A stretch of 33,637 nucleotides of DNA from Aneurinibacillus terranovensis DSM 18919 (GCF_000430625.1 NZ_AUMJ01000063.1:1-33637); one strand, 5' to 3'. Counted from the first letter of the stretch, positions 1 through 7,321 are shown. The notes: generated by a model from the letters alone, not told the origin. Translations and numbers: made by a program.

Positions 1-313
1 CCCATAACAAGAGCTTATTTAGAAAGGGTGATTAGCGATCTCACCGGTATCAAAAACCCGTCAAAAAGGGAAGAAAAAGAAGAAAAACATAAATCTAAAC
101 CAGTCCAAGAAACAGAGCGTCAGCTTTGTTTGTTTAACGTGTCATGAAAAAGAGGAAATTCCTTTAAGTGTTGTAAGGGACTTTGACTTAATGGACGATG
201 GAGATCCAACCACTCCCCCGATGTTTTCATGCGAAAAATGTGGTGGACGAATGTATCCGGAATATTATGAGGGAGTACATGGCATAAAGTACAGACTATC
301 GGATATTCTCTAA
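1..313 (+). pseudogene. Zinc-ribbon small protein, 5'-truncated and frame-broken
   Basis: The window opens inside a gene. From base 1 one frame reads PITRAYLERVISDLTG followed by a Lys/Glu-rich linker and stops at TGA 142-144. The overlapping +1 frame then reads SFVCLTCHEKEE and continues to TAA 311-313 with a second pair, CEKCGG. The two CxxC knuckles (about bases 131-142 and 230-241) are what a zinc ribbon needs, and both lie in the second frame. That frame has no ATG, GTG or TTG upstream of CLTC, so it cannot start on its own before the first knuckle. The simplest reading is one gene with a single-base frame break near base 115-125, either a true pseudogene or a sequencing indel. Function unknown; a zinc-binding regulator or RNA-binding role is only a guess. 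A strong terminator follows the stop. Confidence 0.55.
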
Positions 314-317
314 ACAA

Positions 318-350
318 AAAAGGACCGGGCGGTTTTTGCCCGGTTTTTCT
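318..350. terminator. Bidirectional intrinsic terminator
   Basis: A 7-bp stem, ACCGGGC (324-330) with GCCCGGT (338-344), is followed by TTTTTCT on the + strand. On the - strand it is followed by CCTTTTTTG. It ends the zinc-ribbon gene from the left and the convergent membrane-protein gene from the right. Confidence 0.85.
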
Positions 351-363
351 TAACCCTTCTATG

Positions 364-654
364 TTACATTGCCTTTTCTTTATCTACCGTTTCCTGGCTT
401 TTTGTGCGTTGATTCCATTGTCGGCAGGCCAGTACTACAGCCAGTTCTGCCAATACGAAATTCCCGTAAAACAAAAACCATAAAAGCGAGAAAGCCTCCG
501 GTTGGGTGCCGTTTGATGTTATCATCTCGAATAAGAAACCCCACATCCCCATAATAAACGGTAGTTGCAGCAAGGCCAGCCACTGCCAGCCCCAGCGCCA
601 GAAAAACCATGGTGTTACACTCGAAAATACCATAAAGATGAGGAGTATATCCAT
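364..654 (-). CDS. Small integral membrane protein, unknown
   Basis: This 96-residue protein begins at an ATG preceded by AAAGGAGGAAAA, an excellent ribosome binding site. It is strongly hydrophobic with about three membrane segments: roughly residues 2-20 after an N-out start, 23-45 (rich in Trp and Phe), and 55-77. The C-terminus is charged (QRTKSQETVDKEKAM). No domain is recognised. It is monocistronic, ending at the bidirectional terminator at 318-350. Codon use and the ribosome binding site argue that it is real; the overlapping frames on both strands are shadows. Confidence 0.7.
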   Translation of the reverse strand: MDILLIFMVFSSVTPWFFWRWGWQWLALLQLPFIMGMWGFLFEMITSNGTQPEAFSLLWFLFYGNFVLAELAVVLACRQWNQRTKSQETVDKEKAM

Positions 655-834
655 CAGTATTTTCCTCCTTTTTCTGAAACGCTACTTCCATACCACAGCT
701 TATTCTCGTTGTAAATATATGATGACATAATATTCAAAAAAGTTTACCTTTTTTACACAAAATATACACAATTAAGTTTTTTGTCATATTATTAGATTTT
801 TGTTCATTGTTTTGCCAAACAAAGCATACAAATG

Positions 835-884
835 TGTGATCAATTTCACACTTTAATAACGCAAATCGGTCTATTATCAATCTA
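835..884 (+). promoter_or_regulatory. Fnr-type promoter (class II geometry)
   Basis: TGTGA (835-839) and TCACA (846-850) flank the 6-base spacer TCAATT, matching the Bacillus Fnr/Crp-family site TGTGA-N6-TCACA; the palindrome extends one base on each side. A -10 box TATTAT lies at 872-877. If transcription starts near 884, the site centre (842.5) falls at -41.5, the class II activation position known for Fnr. What is seen is the palindrome and the spacing; Fnr binding and anaerobic induction are inferred. No convincing protein gene follows. Confidence 0.6.
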
Positions 885-990
885 CAATCTAGTTTTTAGA
901 ATTGGAGGGGTAAGGCAACAGGATACTTTAGGCTTGAACGGCAACTTTCTTAACTAAAAAAGCTAGCCCGTTACTGTGGGCTAGCTTTAA
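884..990 (+). ncRNA. Candidate short RNA behind the Fnr-type promoter
   Basis: From the predicted start near 884 there is no ORF of useful size before the hairpin at 956-988. A Shine-Dalgarno-like GGAGGGG (904-910) is followed only by a 15-codon open stretch without an ATG (ending TAA 952-954) that includes a possible TTG-started 7-codon ORF. Either this is a roughly 100-nt regulatory RNA, a leader peptide, or the remains of an Fnr-controlled gene. The hairpin lacks a good T tract on this strand, so the 3' end is uncertain and might lie at the inverted repeat 992-1035. Confidence 0.3.
956..988 (-). terminator. Intrinsic terminator, best on the - strand
   Basis: AAAGCTAGCCC (959-969) pairs with GGGCTAGCTTT (978-988), an 11-bp stem with an 8-base loop. 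Read on the - strand the stem is followed by TTTTTT, so it probably ends transcripts arriving from ptsG. On the + strand it is followed by AAAGAAAG and would be weak. Confidence 0.65.
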
Positions 991-991
991 A

Positions 992-1035
992 GAAAGTATA
1001 TGTTGCTTTACAGTGTTAAAGCAACATATACTTTC
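992..1035. repeat. Perfect 19-bp inverted repeat with 6-base loop
   Basis: GAAAGTATATGTTGCTTTA (992-1010) is repeated exactly inverted at 1017-1035 around CAGTGT. It would form a very stable hairpin on either strand but has no T tract on either side. It lies between the - strand terminator and the MITE-like element, and could be a 3' stabilising hairpin, a recombination scar or part of the neighbouring element. Confidence 0.75.
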
Positions 1036-1049
1036 CTCCATGGGTCACC

Positions 1050-1246
1050 TGAGAAAAACTCGCGGGAGTGTGCCGAACGTTGCTTTTTCGATGTGGAGCG
1101 TGTGGCCGGAAGGTCGATCAGACCGACAATTGTCTCCATCATTGAGGTACCCGGATGTTTTGTCGGTCCGACCTTCCGGTCACTAAGCGGCCGTTTCGCT
1201 TCCCTGCAGAAAAAGGACGAGCGGCAACGCCCGCGAGTTTTTCTCA
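1050..1246. repeat. MITE-like or structured inverted-repeat element (~197 bp)
   Basis: The ends are a perfect 17-bp terminal inverted repeat, TGAGAAAAACTCGCGGG (1050-1066) against 1230-1246. Nested inside are further inverted blocks: GTGGCCGGAAGGTCG near 1099-1113 pairs with CGACCTTCCGGTCAC near 1168-1182 apart from one mismatch, and GACCGAC pairs with GTCGGTC. The whole segment can therefore fold into a long imperfect hairpin. Open frames cross it on both strands, but none has a ribosome binding site. No target-site duplication is obvious. It sits directly downstream of the ptsG stop. It could be a non-autonomous mobile element, a dispersed repeat or a structured RNA. Confidence 0.55.
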
Positions 1247-1255
1247 CTACGTATT

Positions 1256-3292
1256 TTACCGTTTAATACTTACAACATTTTCAGCTCCGCGTTTTACCTG
1301 TGAGCCCACAGTAACGGATACTTTTTCACCTTCTGCTAAGTTCGTGAAGACAATAGGGGTTACCAGTGAAGGCACTTTTCCTTTGATTTGGTTTAAATCC
1401 ACGCGAAGGAGAGGCTGTCCTGCTTTGACCTTCGTGCCCTGCTTAACAAGTGCTTCAAAGCCTTCACCTTCAAGATTGACGGTGTCGATACCGAAATGAA
1501 CCAGGATTTCCCGTCCATTCTCTGCAAGAAGGCCCACCGCGTGTTTTGTTGGGAAGAACGTTGTCACAGTTCCATCTACAGGGGATACCACTTCGCCATT
1601 AGACGGTTCAATCGCAAAGCCATCGCCCATCATTTTTTGGGAAAATACCTGGTCCGGAACATCTTTCAAATCAACGATTTTCCCATCGAGCGGCGATACG
1701 AAATAATCATTTTCCGTTATTGCCAAAGGTGCAGCATCTTCTATCGTAACGGCAGTCTCTTGTACTGCGTCTGATGAAACTTTTCCGGCAATTACATCTT
1801 TGATTTGTTCTTTTAATTGGTCGGATTTAGGCCCGAAAATCGCCTGAATATTATTGCCGACTTCAAGAACACCGGCTGCGCCCAGACGTTTGAGGTCGTC
1901 TTTATTAACCTTTTTAATATCGTGTACAGATACACGCAGGCGGGTAATACATGCATCTAAATGTTCGATGTTTTCTTTTCCGCCAAGTCCGGCCAATACG
2001 CCAATAGCAAGCTTACTTCCACCGACATTTACCTGAACTTGTGTGTCATCATCATCTTCACGTCCGGGGGTTTTGAGGTTCCATTTACGGATAGCGAAAC
2101 GGAAACCGAAGTAGTAAATGACGGCAATAACCAGGCCAACAGGAATTACCAGCCACCATTGCGTTCTGTTAGGCAGGATACCGAACAGAATGTAGTCAAT
2201 CAGACCACCTGAGAACGTCATCCCGATTTTAACGTTTAACAGCTGCATGGTCATAAAAGAGAGACCGGCAAATACAGCGTGAACCGCGAATAGTAACGGA
2301 GCCACGAATAAGAAAGTGAACTCGATTGGTTCGGTGATGCCTGTTAAGAAAGAAGTTAATGCTGCAGAAGCAAAGATACCGGCTACAAGTGCTTTTTTCT
2401 CAGGTTTTGCTTCATGATACATAGCAAGTGCGGCAGCAGGAAGACCGAACATCATGAACGGGAATTTACCAACCATAAATGTACCGGCCGTTAATTTAAC
2501 GCCGTCTTTAACCTGGTTGAAAAAGATAGCCTGGTCACCGTGAATAACTTGTCCGGCTTTGTTCGTGTAGGAACCGAATTCAAACCAGAACGGCGCATAG
2601 AAAATATGGTGAAGGCCAAACGGTACTAATGAGCGTTCAATTAAGCCAAAGATAAATGCTGCAAGCGTTGGATTTGCGTCGATCATATTATGGGAGAATG
2701 CGTTTAATCCGTTCTGAATCGGAGGCCAGATTAAAGTCATTAAAATCCCGAGAACTAAAGAGGATACAGCGGTAATAATAGGCACAAAACGTTTTCCGGC
2801 AAAGAAACCAAGGAACTGTGGTAGTTCAATGTTGTAGTATTTTTTATACATGTAGGCGGCTAGAATACCAACGATAATTCCGCCGAACACCCCGGTTTGC
2901 AGGGTATTAACTCCGAGTACATTTGCGTATGCCTGATTATGGGCGACGAGATCAGGCGTAACATTCAGGATAATACCCATCGTCGTATTCATAATTAAGA
3001 AACCAATGAGTGCGGCGATAGCAGCAACCCCGTCACCGCCGGCAAGTCCGACGGCTACCCCTGCCGCAAACAGCACGGCTAGATTAGAGAAAACGATGCT
3101 TCCGGACTGCTCCATTACTTTTGCAACCAATTGAACACCATGGCTGTTCAGAAATGTAAGCCTTTCCAAAAGAGCGGGATTTTGCAGCGCATTACCGAAC
3201 GCGAGCAAAATACCGGCAGCGGGCAGAATGGCAACAGGAAGCATAAGTGCTTTACCGACTTGCTGGAGAACGCCAAATAACTTCTTAAACAT
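1256..3292 (-). CDS. ptsG: PTS glucose-specific transporter subunit IICBA
   Basis: Glucose permease and phosphotransferase: it takes phosphate from HPr and phosphorylates glucose as it crosses the membrane. The 678 residues start at ATG 3290-3292 behind AAAGGAGGAAAAGGTC; an in-frame extension to 3382 runs into the leader terminator and is rejected. Order of domains: membrane IIC (about 1-405, with GITEPIEF at 318-325), linker, IIB with the phosphorylated Cys448 in the motif DACITRLRV, and IIA with His599 in [10 protein letters not shown] and the partner His584. This IICBA layout and length match Bacillus PtsG. The leader carries a GlcT-type antiterminator and terminator, so expression should depend on glucose. 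No ptsHI follows; the gene is alone, with a hairpin-rich region downstream. Confidence 0.97.
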   Translation of the reverse strand: MFKKLFGVLQQVGKALMLPVAILPAAGILLAFGNALQNPALLERLTFLNSHGVQLVAKVMEQSGSIVFSNLAVLFAAGVAVGLAGGDGVAAIAALIGFLIMNTTMGIILNVTPDLVAHNQAYANVLGVNTLQTGVFGGIIVGILAAYMYKKYYNIELPQFLGFFAGKRFVPIITAVSSLVLGILMTLIWPPIQNGLNAFSHNMIDANPTLAAFIFGLIERSLVPFGLHHIFYAPFWFEFGSYTNKAGQVIHGDQAIFFNQVKDGVKLTAGTFMVGKFPFMMFGLPAAALAMYHEAKPEKKALVAGIFASAALTSFLTGITEPIEFTFLFVAPLLFAVHAVFAGLSFMTMQLLNVKIGMTFSGGLIDYILFGILPNRTQWWLVIPVGLVIAVIYYFGFRFAIRKWNLKTPGREDDDDTQVQVNVGGSKLAIGVLAGLGGKENIEHLDACITRLRVSVHDIKKVNKDDLKRLGAAGVLEVGNNIQAIFGPKSDQLKEQIKDVIAGKVSSDAVQETAVTIEDAAPLAITENDYFVSPLDGKIVDLKDVPDQVFSQKMMGDGFAIEPSNGEVVSPVDGTVTTFFPTKHAVGLLAENGREILVHFGIDTVNLEGEGFEALVKQGTKVKAGQPLLRVDLNQIKGKVPSLVTPIVFTNLAEGEKVSVTVGSQVKRGAENVVSIKR

Positions 3293-3322
3293 GACCTTTT
3301 CCTCCTTTACACGGCTATACGC

Positions 3323-3390
3323 AAAAAGGCATGAGCGAAAGGAAAGCGATAGAACCCGGGTTCCATCTGCTGTTTCCTTCACTCATGCCT
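3323..3390 (-). terminator. ptsG leader terminator (GlcT-controlled)
   Basis: On the - strand AGGCATGAG (3390-3382) pairs with CTCATGCCT (3335-3327) and is followed by TTTTTG; the stem is extended by GAAGGAAA with TTTCCTTT. It lies between the RAT site and the ptsG ribosome binding site and should stop transcription unless the antiterminator forms. Confidence 0.85.
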
Positions 3391-3409
3391 GATCGTATCA
3401 GTAACACGT
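3379..3409 (-). promoter_or_regulatory. RAT antiterminator (GlcT target)
   Basis: The - strand carries ACGTGTTACTGATACGATC followed by AGGCATGAGTG. This is nearly the ribonucleic antiterminator (RAT) known in the B. subtilis ptsGHI leader, and its 3' half overlaps the left arm of the terminator at 3323-3390. The two structures are mutually exclusive. By family knowledge, GlcT binding in the presence of glucose stabilises the RAT. The glcT gene is not in this window. Confidence 0.85.
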
Positions 3410-3430
3410 AAAGACCGCATAAATATTGAA

Positions 3431-3559
3431 TTATGATTTCACATGATAAATGTGAGCGGTTGCAACACCATATTCATCATCTGATTGAATAATATCACGC
3501 TCGTACGATGGATGCAATACTTTTTTGTTGAAAGATAGGGGTGTTGACGTTTTCAGCAT
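3431..3559 (-). CDS. Possible 42-residue ORF, unknown
   Basis: An open frame begins at ATG 3557-3559 and reads MLKTSTPLSFNKKVLHPSY and onward to a stop at 3431. It occupies the gap between the metallo-hydrolase gene and the ptsG leader, and its amino-acid composition (S-Y-E-R-D-I-I-Q-S-D-D-E-Y) looks protein-like. There is no clear ribosome binding site and no recognised domain. The longer in-frame version overlaps the hydrolase gene and is not believed. It may equally be the tail of a lost gene or chance. Confidence 0.3.
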   Translation of the reverse strand: MLKTSTPLSFNKKVLHPSYERDIIQSDDEYGVATAHIYHVKS

Positions 3560-3587
3560 ATTGACTACAGTTTTACGAATGCTTTGT

Positions 3588-4340
3588 TTATAACTGCAGC
3601 AAATCCCCATCATTCGGAACGAATACTTGCCGGGTAAGGGACGCGTTCCGGATATATTCCCGTAGTTCCTGCCTGGACAGGGAACAGTGATTCCATGTGT
3701 CCATATGGGCAGCAAAAACTTTCGCCCGGGGGGCATGCAAGCAAACTTGATGAACATCCTGTGCAGTCATCGTAATCGGCTCTCCGGTGCTGAACTGAGC
3801 CGCCCCGGCGAAGCAAACGATTCCATGGGGTCTGTATATGTTTAGTGCTCGCTCGACTTCATTGCACCAGATGGAATCGCCGATAATATACAGAGACAAA
3901 TCTCCAATGGAACAGAGTACGAATCCCGATACAGGCCCCATTTTTTGTCCAATCTCTCCAGTGCCGTGCTGTCCGCCTGTCCGGTAAATGGTAAGCCCAT
4001 CCCACGTATAGGAGTGATGGACCGGCTTAATGTTAAGAAATCCTGCACCATGTATCTTTTCGGCATCTTCCGGCTGGCAAAATAATGGAACGTTTTTCGG
4101 TAACAACTCAACGGCCAGGTCATCAAAATGATCACGATGAGTATGCGTAATAAGAATGGCATCAATGTCTGTAAGCCTGGATAATTCACACGGTAAATCG
4201 ACGAGTGGATTGTTGGCTTTGTTAGGAACGTCAGGAATCGCGGACATTGTCCCTGCAGGGCTAAACATAGGATCAACGATTATTTTTTTATTCTCAGTAC
4301 ATATCATCATAGTAGCATGACGGATGAATTGAATTTTCAT
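3588..4340 (-). CDS. UlaG-like metallo-beta-lactamase-fold hydrolase
   Basis: This 250-residue soluble protein has the metal-binding motif THTHRDHFDDLA (His66, His68, Asp70, His71) near its N-terminus. A second ligand region follows at TGGQHGTG, then IIGDSIW, and a late His in FAAHMDTWNH. This is the pattern of the UlaG / L-ascorbate-6-phosphate lactonase group of MBL-fold enzymes. Such proteins hydrolyse lactones or phosphodiester-type bonds; the substrate here cannot be told. The start ATG is preceded by ATGGAGGGATACGT. It is divergent from the Lrp-type gene at 4453, and a palindrome downstream of its -10 box suggests repression by a local regulator. Confidence 0.85.
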   Translation of the reverse strand: MKIQFIRHATMMICTENKKIIVDPMFSPAGTMSAIPDVPNKANNPLVDLPCELSRLTDIDAILITHTHRDHFDDLAVELLPKNVPLFCQPEDAEKIHGAGFLNIKPVHHSYTWDGLTIYRTGGQHGTGEIGQKMGPVSGFVLCSIGDLSLYIIGDSIWCNEVERALNIYRPHGIVCFAGAAQFSTGEPITMTAQDVHQVCLHAPRAKVFAAHMDTWNHCSLSRQELREYIRNASLTRQVFVPNDGDLLQL

Positions 4341-4354
4341 ACGTATCCCTCCAT

Positions 4355-4381
4355 ATAGTTGGCAACTATGACCTTATTATA
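4355..4381 (-). promoter_or_regulatory. -10 box and palindromic operator of the metallo-hydrolase gene
   Basis: On the - strand TATAAT lies at 4381-4376. Just downstream is a perfect 7-1-7 palindrome, ATAGTTGCCAACTAT (4369-4355), ending about 15 bases before the start codon. The position, covering the expected transcription start, suits a repressor. The sequence is more like a MarR-family site than a typical Lrp site, so the neighbouring Lrp-type gene is only a possible binder. No good -35 box is visible. Confidence 0.6.
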
Positions 4382-4452
4382 AAAGGAGGCGGTATTGCGC
4401 GGAGGATGTATACAGGTATGTTTACTTTCATGGCGAAAGGAAAATAAGCGAT

Positions 4453-4866
4453 ATGATTGATCAAACGGATTTCAAAATACTTTCTCTCTTATGCGGGAAT
4501 TCCCGGCTGCAGTGGCGGGAGATTGGCGAACAGGTTCATTTAACAGGACAGGCTGTGGCCAACCGCATTCGCCGAATGGAAGAACTGGGTATCATAGAAG
4601 GATATACACTGAGATTGAATGAAAGAAAATTGGGAAAAGCTATGACCGCCTTCGTAACCGTATTTATGAAAACAGTGGATCATCCGGCTTTCCATCAGTT
4701 TATTACCGAAAAGGAAGCCGTTGTAGAAGCCAATCGGATAAGCGGGGAAGGATGCTACTTGCTGAAAGTTACGGTTTCCGGCCAGGATGAACTTTCGTTA
4801 TTTCTGGATGAAATATTAAAATACGGCAACTATCGGGTGAATTTGTCAATTGGAAAATTAAAGTAG
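4453..4866 (+). CDS. Lrp/AsnC-family transcriptional regulator
   Basis: Residues 1-55 form the winged helix-turn-helix typical of the family (DQTDFKILSLLCGNSRLQWREIGEQVHLTGQAV... with VANRIRRMEELGIIEGY). The C-terminal half, about 60-137, is the small-ligand RAM domain. The length of 137 is normal for an AsnC/Lrp protein. Such proteins form octamers and sense amino acids. GAAAGGAAAA precedes the ATG. It is divergent from the metallo-hydrolase, with 112 bases between start codons, which suggests local control, but the effector is unknown. Confidence 0.88.
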   Translation: MIDQTDFKILSLLCGNSRLQWREIGEQVHLTGQAVANRIRRMEELGIIEGYTLRLNERKLGKAMTAFVTVFMKTVDHPAFHQFITEKEAVVEANRISGEGCYLLKVTVSGQDELSLFLDEILKYGNYRVNLSIGKLK

Positions 4867-4888
4867 GTAGTGAAAAGGGGGTATCTGA

Positions 4889-4972
4889 GTGATAGAAATT
4901 CGCAAGTTAATCGAACGAGACACTGGAATTTTTCAATGGATTATCCTTCATTTTACAGCGATTAACCCGTAA
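4889..4972 (+). pseudogene. Short relic of a GNAT acetyltransferase start
   Basis: GTG 4889 behind AAAAGGGGG opens a 27-codon frame beginning VIEIRKLIERDTGIFQW and ending at TAA 4970-4972, directly before a long terminator hairpin. The first 11 residues look like the beta-1 strand that opens many GNAT proteins; the rest of the domain is absent. It probably remains from a longer gene that was co-transcribed with the regulator. It could also be a meaningless short ORF. Confidence 0.35.
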
Positions 4973-4980
4973 ATCCATTA

Positions 4981-5037
4981 AAAAACACTTGAAATAGACC
5001 GTTTTTGCATGGGATACGGTCTATTTCAAGTGTTTTT
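4981..5037. terminator. Long bidirectional terminator hairpin
   Basis: Two perfect 22-base arms (4981-5002 and 5016-5037) with a 13-base loop contain CACTTGAAATAGACCGT and its complement. The + strand stem ends in GTTTTTCTG and the - strand stem also ends in a T run. It separates the Lrp-type unit from the convergent Spo0E-like gene, whose stop codon lies inside the right arm. Confidence 0.9.
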
Positions 5038-5187
5038 CTGCCGCTTATAATACTCATTTAATAAGGTGTCCAGTTTTTGGCTCACCAGGATGATTTGCGG
5101 GTCTGTAAGCGGCCTCTCCCTTGCTAACTTATTCAATTTCCTTCTTAATCCTTCTATAATCTTTAAAGTTTCATCTTTCTCCCCCAT
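5026..5187 (-). CDS. Spo0E-family aspartyl-phosphate phosphatase
   Basis: This 53-residue protein reads MGEKDETLKIIEGLRRKL near its start and has the family signature SQKLDTLLNEYY at about 36-47. In Spo0E, YnzD and YisI, the SQxLD motif and a two-helix hairpin dock on Spo0A~P and dephosphorylate it, delaying sporulation. AATAAGGAGAAACAT gives a good ribosome binding site. A sigma-A-like promoter sits at 5233-5261. The gene is divergent from the agr-type operon, across a 210-base region containing a long inverted repeat. Its stop codon overlaps the terminator stem at 4981-5037. Confidence 0.88.
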   Translation of the reverse strand: MGEKDETLKIIEGLRRKLNKLARERPLTDPQIILVSQKLDTLLNEYYKRQKNT

Positions 5188-5232
5188 ATGTTTCTCCTTA
5201 TTTTAATTTTGGAGCGATAGCAAAAGATATCT

Positions 5233-5261
5233 ATGATATACAGAAGTAACGACATTATCAA
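5233..5261 (-). promoter_or_regulatory. Sigma-A-like promoter of the Spo0E-family gene
   Basis: On the - strand TTGATA (5261-5256), a 17-base spacer and TATCAT (5238-5233) make a near-consensus promoter about 45 bases before the ATG. The -35 box overlaps the left arm of the inverted repeat at 5250-5309. Confidence 0.6.
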
Positions 5262-5309
5262 TAGATACTATACCATAGTGATCGTAAAATCTATTATCTA
5301 ATAATGTCG
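5250..5309. repeat. Inverted repeat between the spo0E-like and agr-type units
   Basis: CGACATTAT (5250-5258) is repeated inverted as ATAATGTCG (5301-5309). A second pair, TAGATA with TATCTA, continues inward with a three-base offset. The 60-base span lies between the divergent genes and its left arm overlaps the spo0E-like -35 box. It may be a bipartite operator for a looping regulator or an RNA hairpin at the 5' end of the agr transcript. Confidence 0.45.
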
Positions 5310-5397
5310 AATTATGCGATATTAAATAATAAATAATTTAAAAATGAGGAAGGGATTTTGGCATAAAATGTTTAATTTAATTGGGGAGTGGTAGAAC

Positions 5398-6705
5398 ATG
5401 GGCATTTTTGTTTTTATTTTTTATTCCGTGCCGGAGATGTGTCTCATCATCGCACTAACCATTACGCTGGCCGGATACAACCTTTCAGCAAACAAGTTAA
5501 AGTGCTTCATTTGTTCACTTTTTCTTGCTTGCTTTGTGGACATCTTCCGTGATGCTGATATAGATATCGCTGTGAGACTGGTCCTTCAGTTCTTAATCTT
5601 TGTTATATCTATCAAGTATGTATTTAAAATTCCCTTTATGCGGTTGTTTGTCTGCACGGTTTCTACCCTTCTGCTGGTACAAATAACAGAGCTGGCTGCA
5701 ATGAATACAGCGATGGCGATCAGCGATAAAACTCTGGGAGAACTGCAGAGTCACCCTTTTTTATGGCTGTTAGCGGTCTGGCCTATTTTAATCATTTTAT
5801 CTTTGTTTCTGTACTTTATTCGCAAACGGAATTTTTCTATCTTTAAAGGAGAAATATACCCTCCTACAAGTTTGTTTGGCTCTTTCTATTCTTATTTAAT
5901 TTTTACAGCCTTCTATACCCTTTCCATCATTGGGGCTGAACTTTTAACAGGTAAACTTGAACAATCCAATCCGAGTATCGTACTTATTTTTACCTTTCAA
6001 ATCTTCTCGGTTCTGATGGTGAGGGAGTTTATTAAATCTCAAGTAAGAGAAACCGAACTGTCTTTTTACAAAGAGTATGTCAGGGATGTCACTTCTTTGT
6101 TCACTACCATCCGGGCCCAGCGCCACGATTTTTCAAATCATATTCAGGTCCTTTACATTTTTCTAAAGCAAAGAGATTATTCAAGAATGCTTCAATACAT
6201 TGAACAGTTGGTAGGCCAAATCAAAACGCTTAATCAGGTGCTTATCTCCGATAATCCCGGGTTAAGCGCGTTACTTCAGGCAAAGCTTTCACGATTTGAG
6301 GAAGAGGGAATCTCCATTTCACTCGATATCATGTCTACATTAACCGAATTAAATATCAACATGATTGAAATGAACCAGATTATCGGAAATCTGCTCGATA
6401 ATGCGGCAGATGCGATAAAAGCCGCCGGTTATCCTACCGACGAGATTCATCTTCAAACCCTTCAGGAGATTGACCATGTAAAGATAAAGGTAAAAAACTA
6501 CCGGCCCGTTATTCCTCCTGATATCCAGAAGAAAGTATTTGATCATGGTTTCTCAACAAAGCCAAACCATTCCGGAATTGGCCTGGCAATAGTAAGTGAA
6601 CTGGTCAATAAGAACAATGGAAGTATTGCCTTATTGAGCAATGAAATTGAAGGAACAGTATTTACGATCAGGTTTCCGGTAAAAGGGGAGATGCAATTTG
6701 AGTAA
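5398..6705 (+). CDS. agrC: AgrC-like membrane sensor histidine kinase
   Basis: Of 435 residues, the first 210 or so form about six or seven membrane segments, as in AgrC receptors of cyclic peptides. A cytoplasmic kinase follows. The H-box RAQRHDFSNH places the phosphorylated histidine at about 243. The GHKL ATPase has its N-box at NLLDNAADA (331-339) and G-box at HSGIGLAIV (391-399). The RHDFxNH form is that of the AgrC/CitA/DcuS type kinases. GGGGAGTGGTAGAAC precedes the ATG. The gene overlaps agrB by 8 bases, so the two are translationally coupled. It is expected to sense the peptide made from agrD. No partner response regulator is present nearby. Confidence 0.9.
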   Translation: MGIFVFIFYSVPEMCLIIALTITLAGYNLSANKLKCFICSLFLACFVDIFRDADIDIAVRLVLQFLIFVISIKYVFKIPFMRLFVCTVSTLLLVQITELAAMNTAMAISDKTLGELQSHPFLWLLAVWPILIILSLFLYFIRKRNFSIFKGEIYPPTSLFGSFYSYLIFTAFYTLSIIGAELLTGKLEQSNPSIVLIFTFQIFSVLMVREFIKSQVRETELSFYKEYVRDVTSLFTTIRAQRHDFSNHIQVLYIFLKQRDYSRMLQYIEQLVGQIKTLNQVLISDNPGLSALLQAKLSRFEEEGISISLDIMSTLTELNINMIEMNQIIGNLLDNAADAIKAAGYPTDEIHLQTLQEIDHVKIKVKNYRPVIPPDIQKKVFDHGFSTKPNHSGIGLAIVSELVNKNNGSIALLSNEIEGTVFTIRFPVKGEMQFE

Positions 6706-7321
6706 AAGAGTAGCTGATTCAATTGCAGCCACTTTAGTCGAAGAGGGGACTACCCCCCATTCTGCCGCCGTCTTATCCTATGGCTTACAGATCATCATGA
6801 ATACGCTGATCAAGGTCACTCTTGTTACTGTTGTCGGATGGGCCCTACATATCCTGCTTTATCTTTATATAATGATTCTGGCTTTTGGGACCCTCCGGAT
6901 GATTACCGGAGGAGTTCATGCTCATACTTTTGTAAGATGTGCAACGATAAGTCAGGTTTCTTTTACAGCCTTATCGCTATCGATCCCATACACGCTGCCA
7001 TTTTTTGCGAGCCATCATCTTCTTTTTACGATCGCTGTCGTTATCTTTGGAAGCGTGGTGACGGCACGATATGTGCCAGGCAAATGGGAAGGAAGGAACT
7101 TTACTGCAAAGCGAATCAAAGTCTCAAAAAATCTCTCTTATTTCTTTCTTCTTATCATCCTCGCAGCAGGATATGTGATTAACGCTTATCACTACATTTA
7201 TGTATATGACATTGTATGGGCCGCCATGCTGGGAATCACCTGGCAGTACATTCTGGTTACACCAGCAGGGTATAAGCTGTTCACCATCATTGAAAATGTG
7301 CTGACTCTAAAAAGGAGGTGA
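6698..7321 (+). CDS. agrB: AgrB-type accessory gene regulator protease
   Basis: This 207-residue membrane endopeptidase should cut the C-terminal tail from the AgrD precursor and close the ring. The catalytic pair is visible in GGVHAHTFVRC: His74 and Cys81, seven residues apart as in S. aureus AgrB. About five or six membrane segments follow. Translation starts at TTG within the last codons of agrC, behind AAAAGGGGAG. Its last codons and stop form the ribosome binding site of agrD. The length is slightly above the roughly 190 residues of classical AgrB. Confidence 0.92.
   Translation: MSKRVADSIAATLVEEGTTPHSAAVLSYGLQIIMNTLIKVTLVTVVGWALHILLYLYIMILAFGTLRMITGGVHAHTFVRCATISQVSFTALSLSIPYTLPFFASHHLLFTIAVVIFGSVVTARYVPGKWEGRNFTAKRIKVSKNLSYFFLLIILAAGYVINAYHYIYVYDIVWAAMLGITWQYILVTPAGYKLFTIIENVLTLKRR

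Noticed and set aside
1000-1266. Open frames of 79-88 codons on both strands across the inverted-repeat element
   Set aside because: They have no ribosome binding site and simply read through the 17-bp terminal repeats and nested hairpins; symmetry of the element explains openness on both strands.
3293-3382. N-terminal extension of ptsG by 30 residues
   Set aside because: It would be encoded by the leader terminator and lies upstream of the clear AAAGGAGG site used by ATG 3290-3292.
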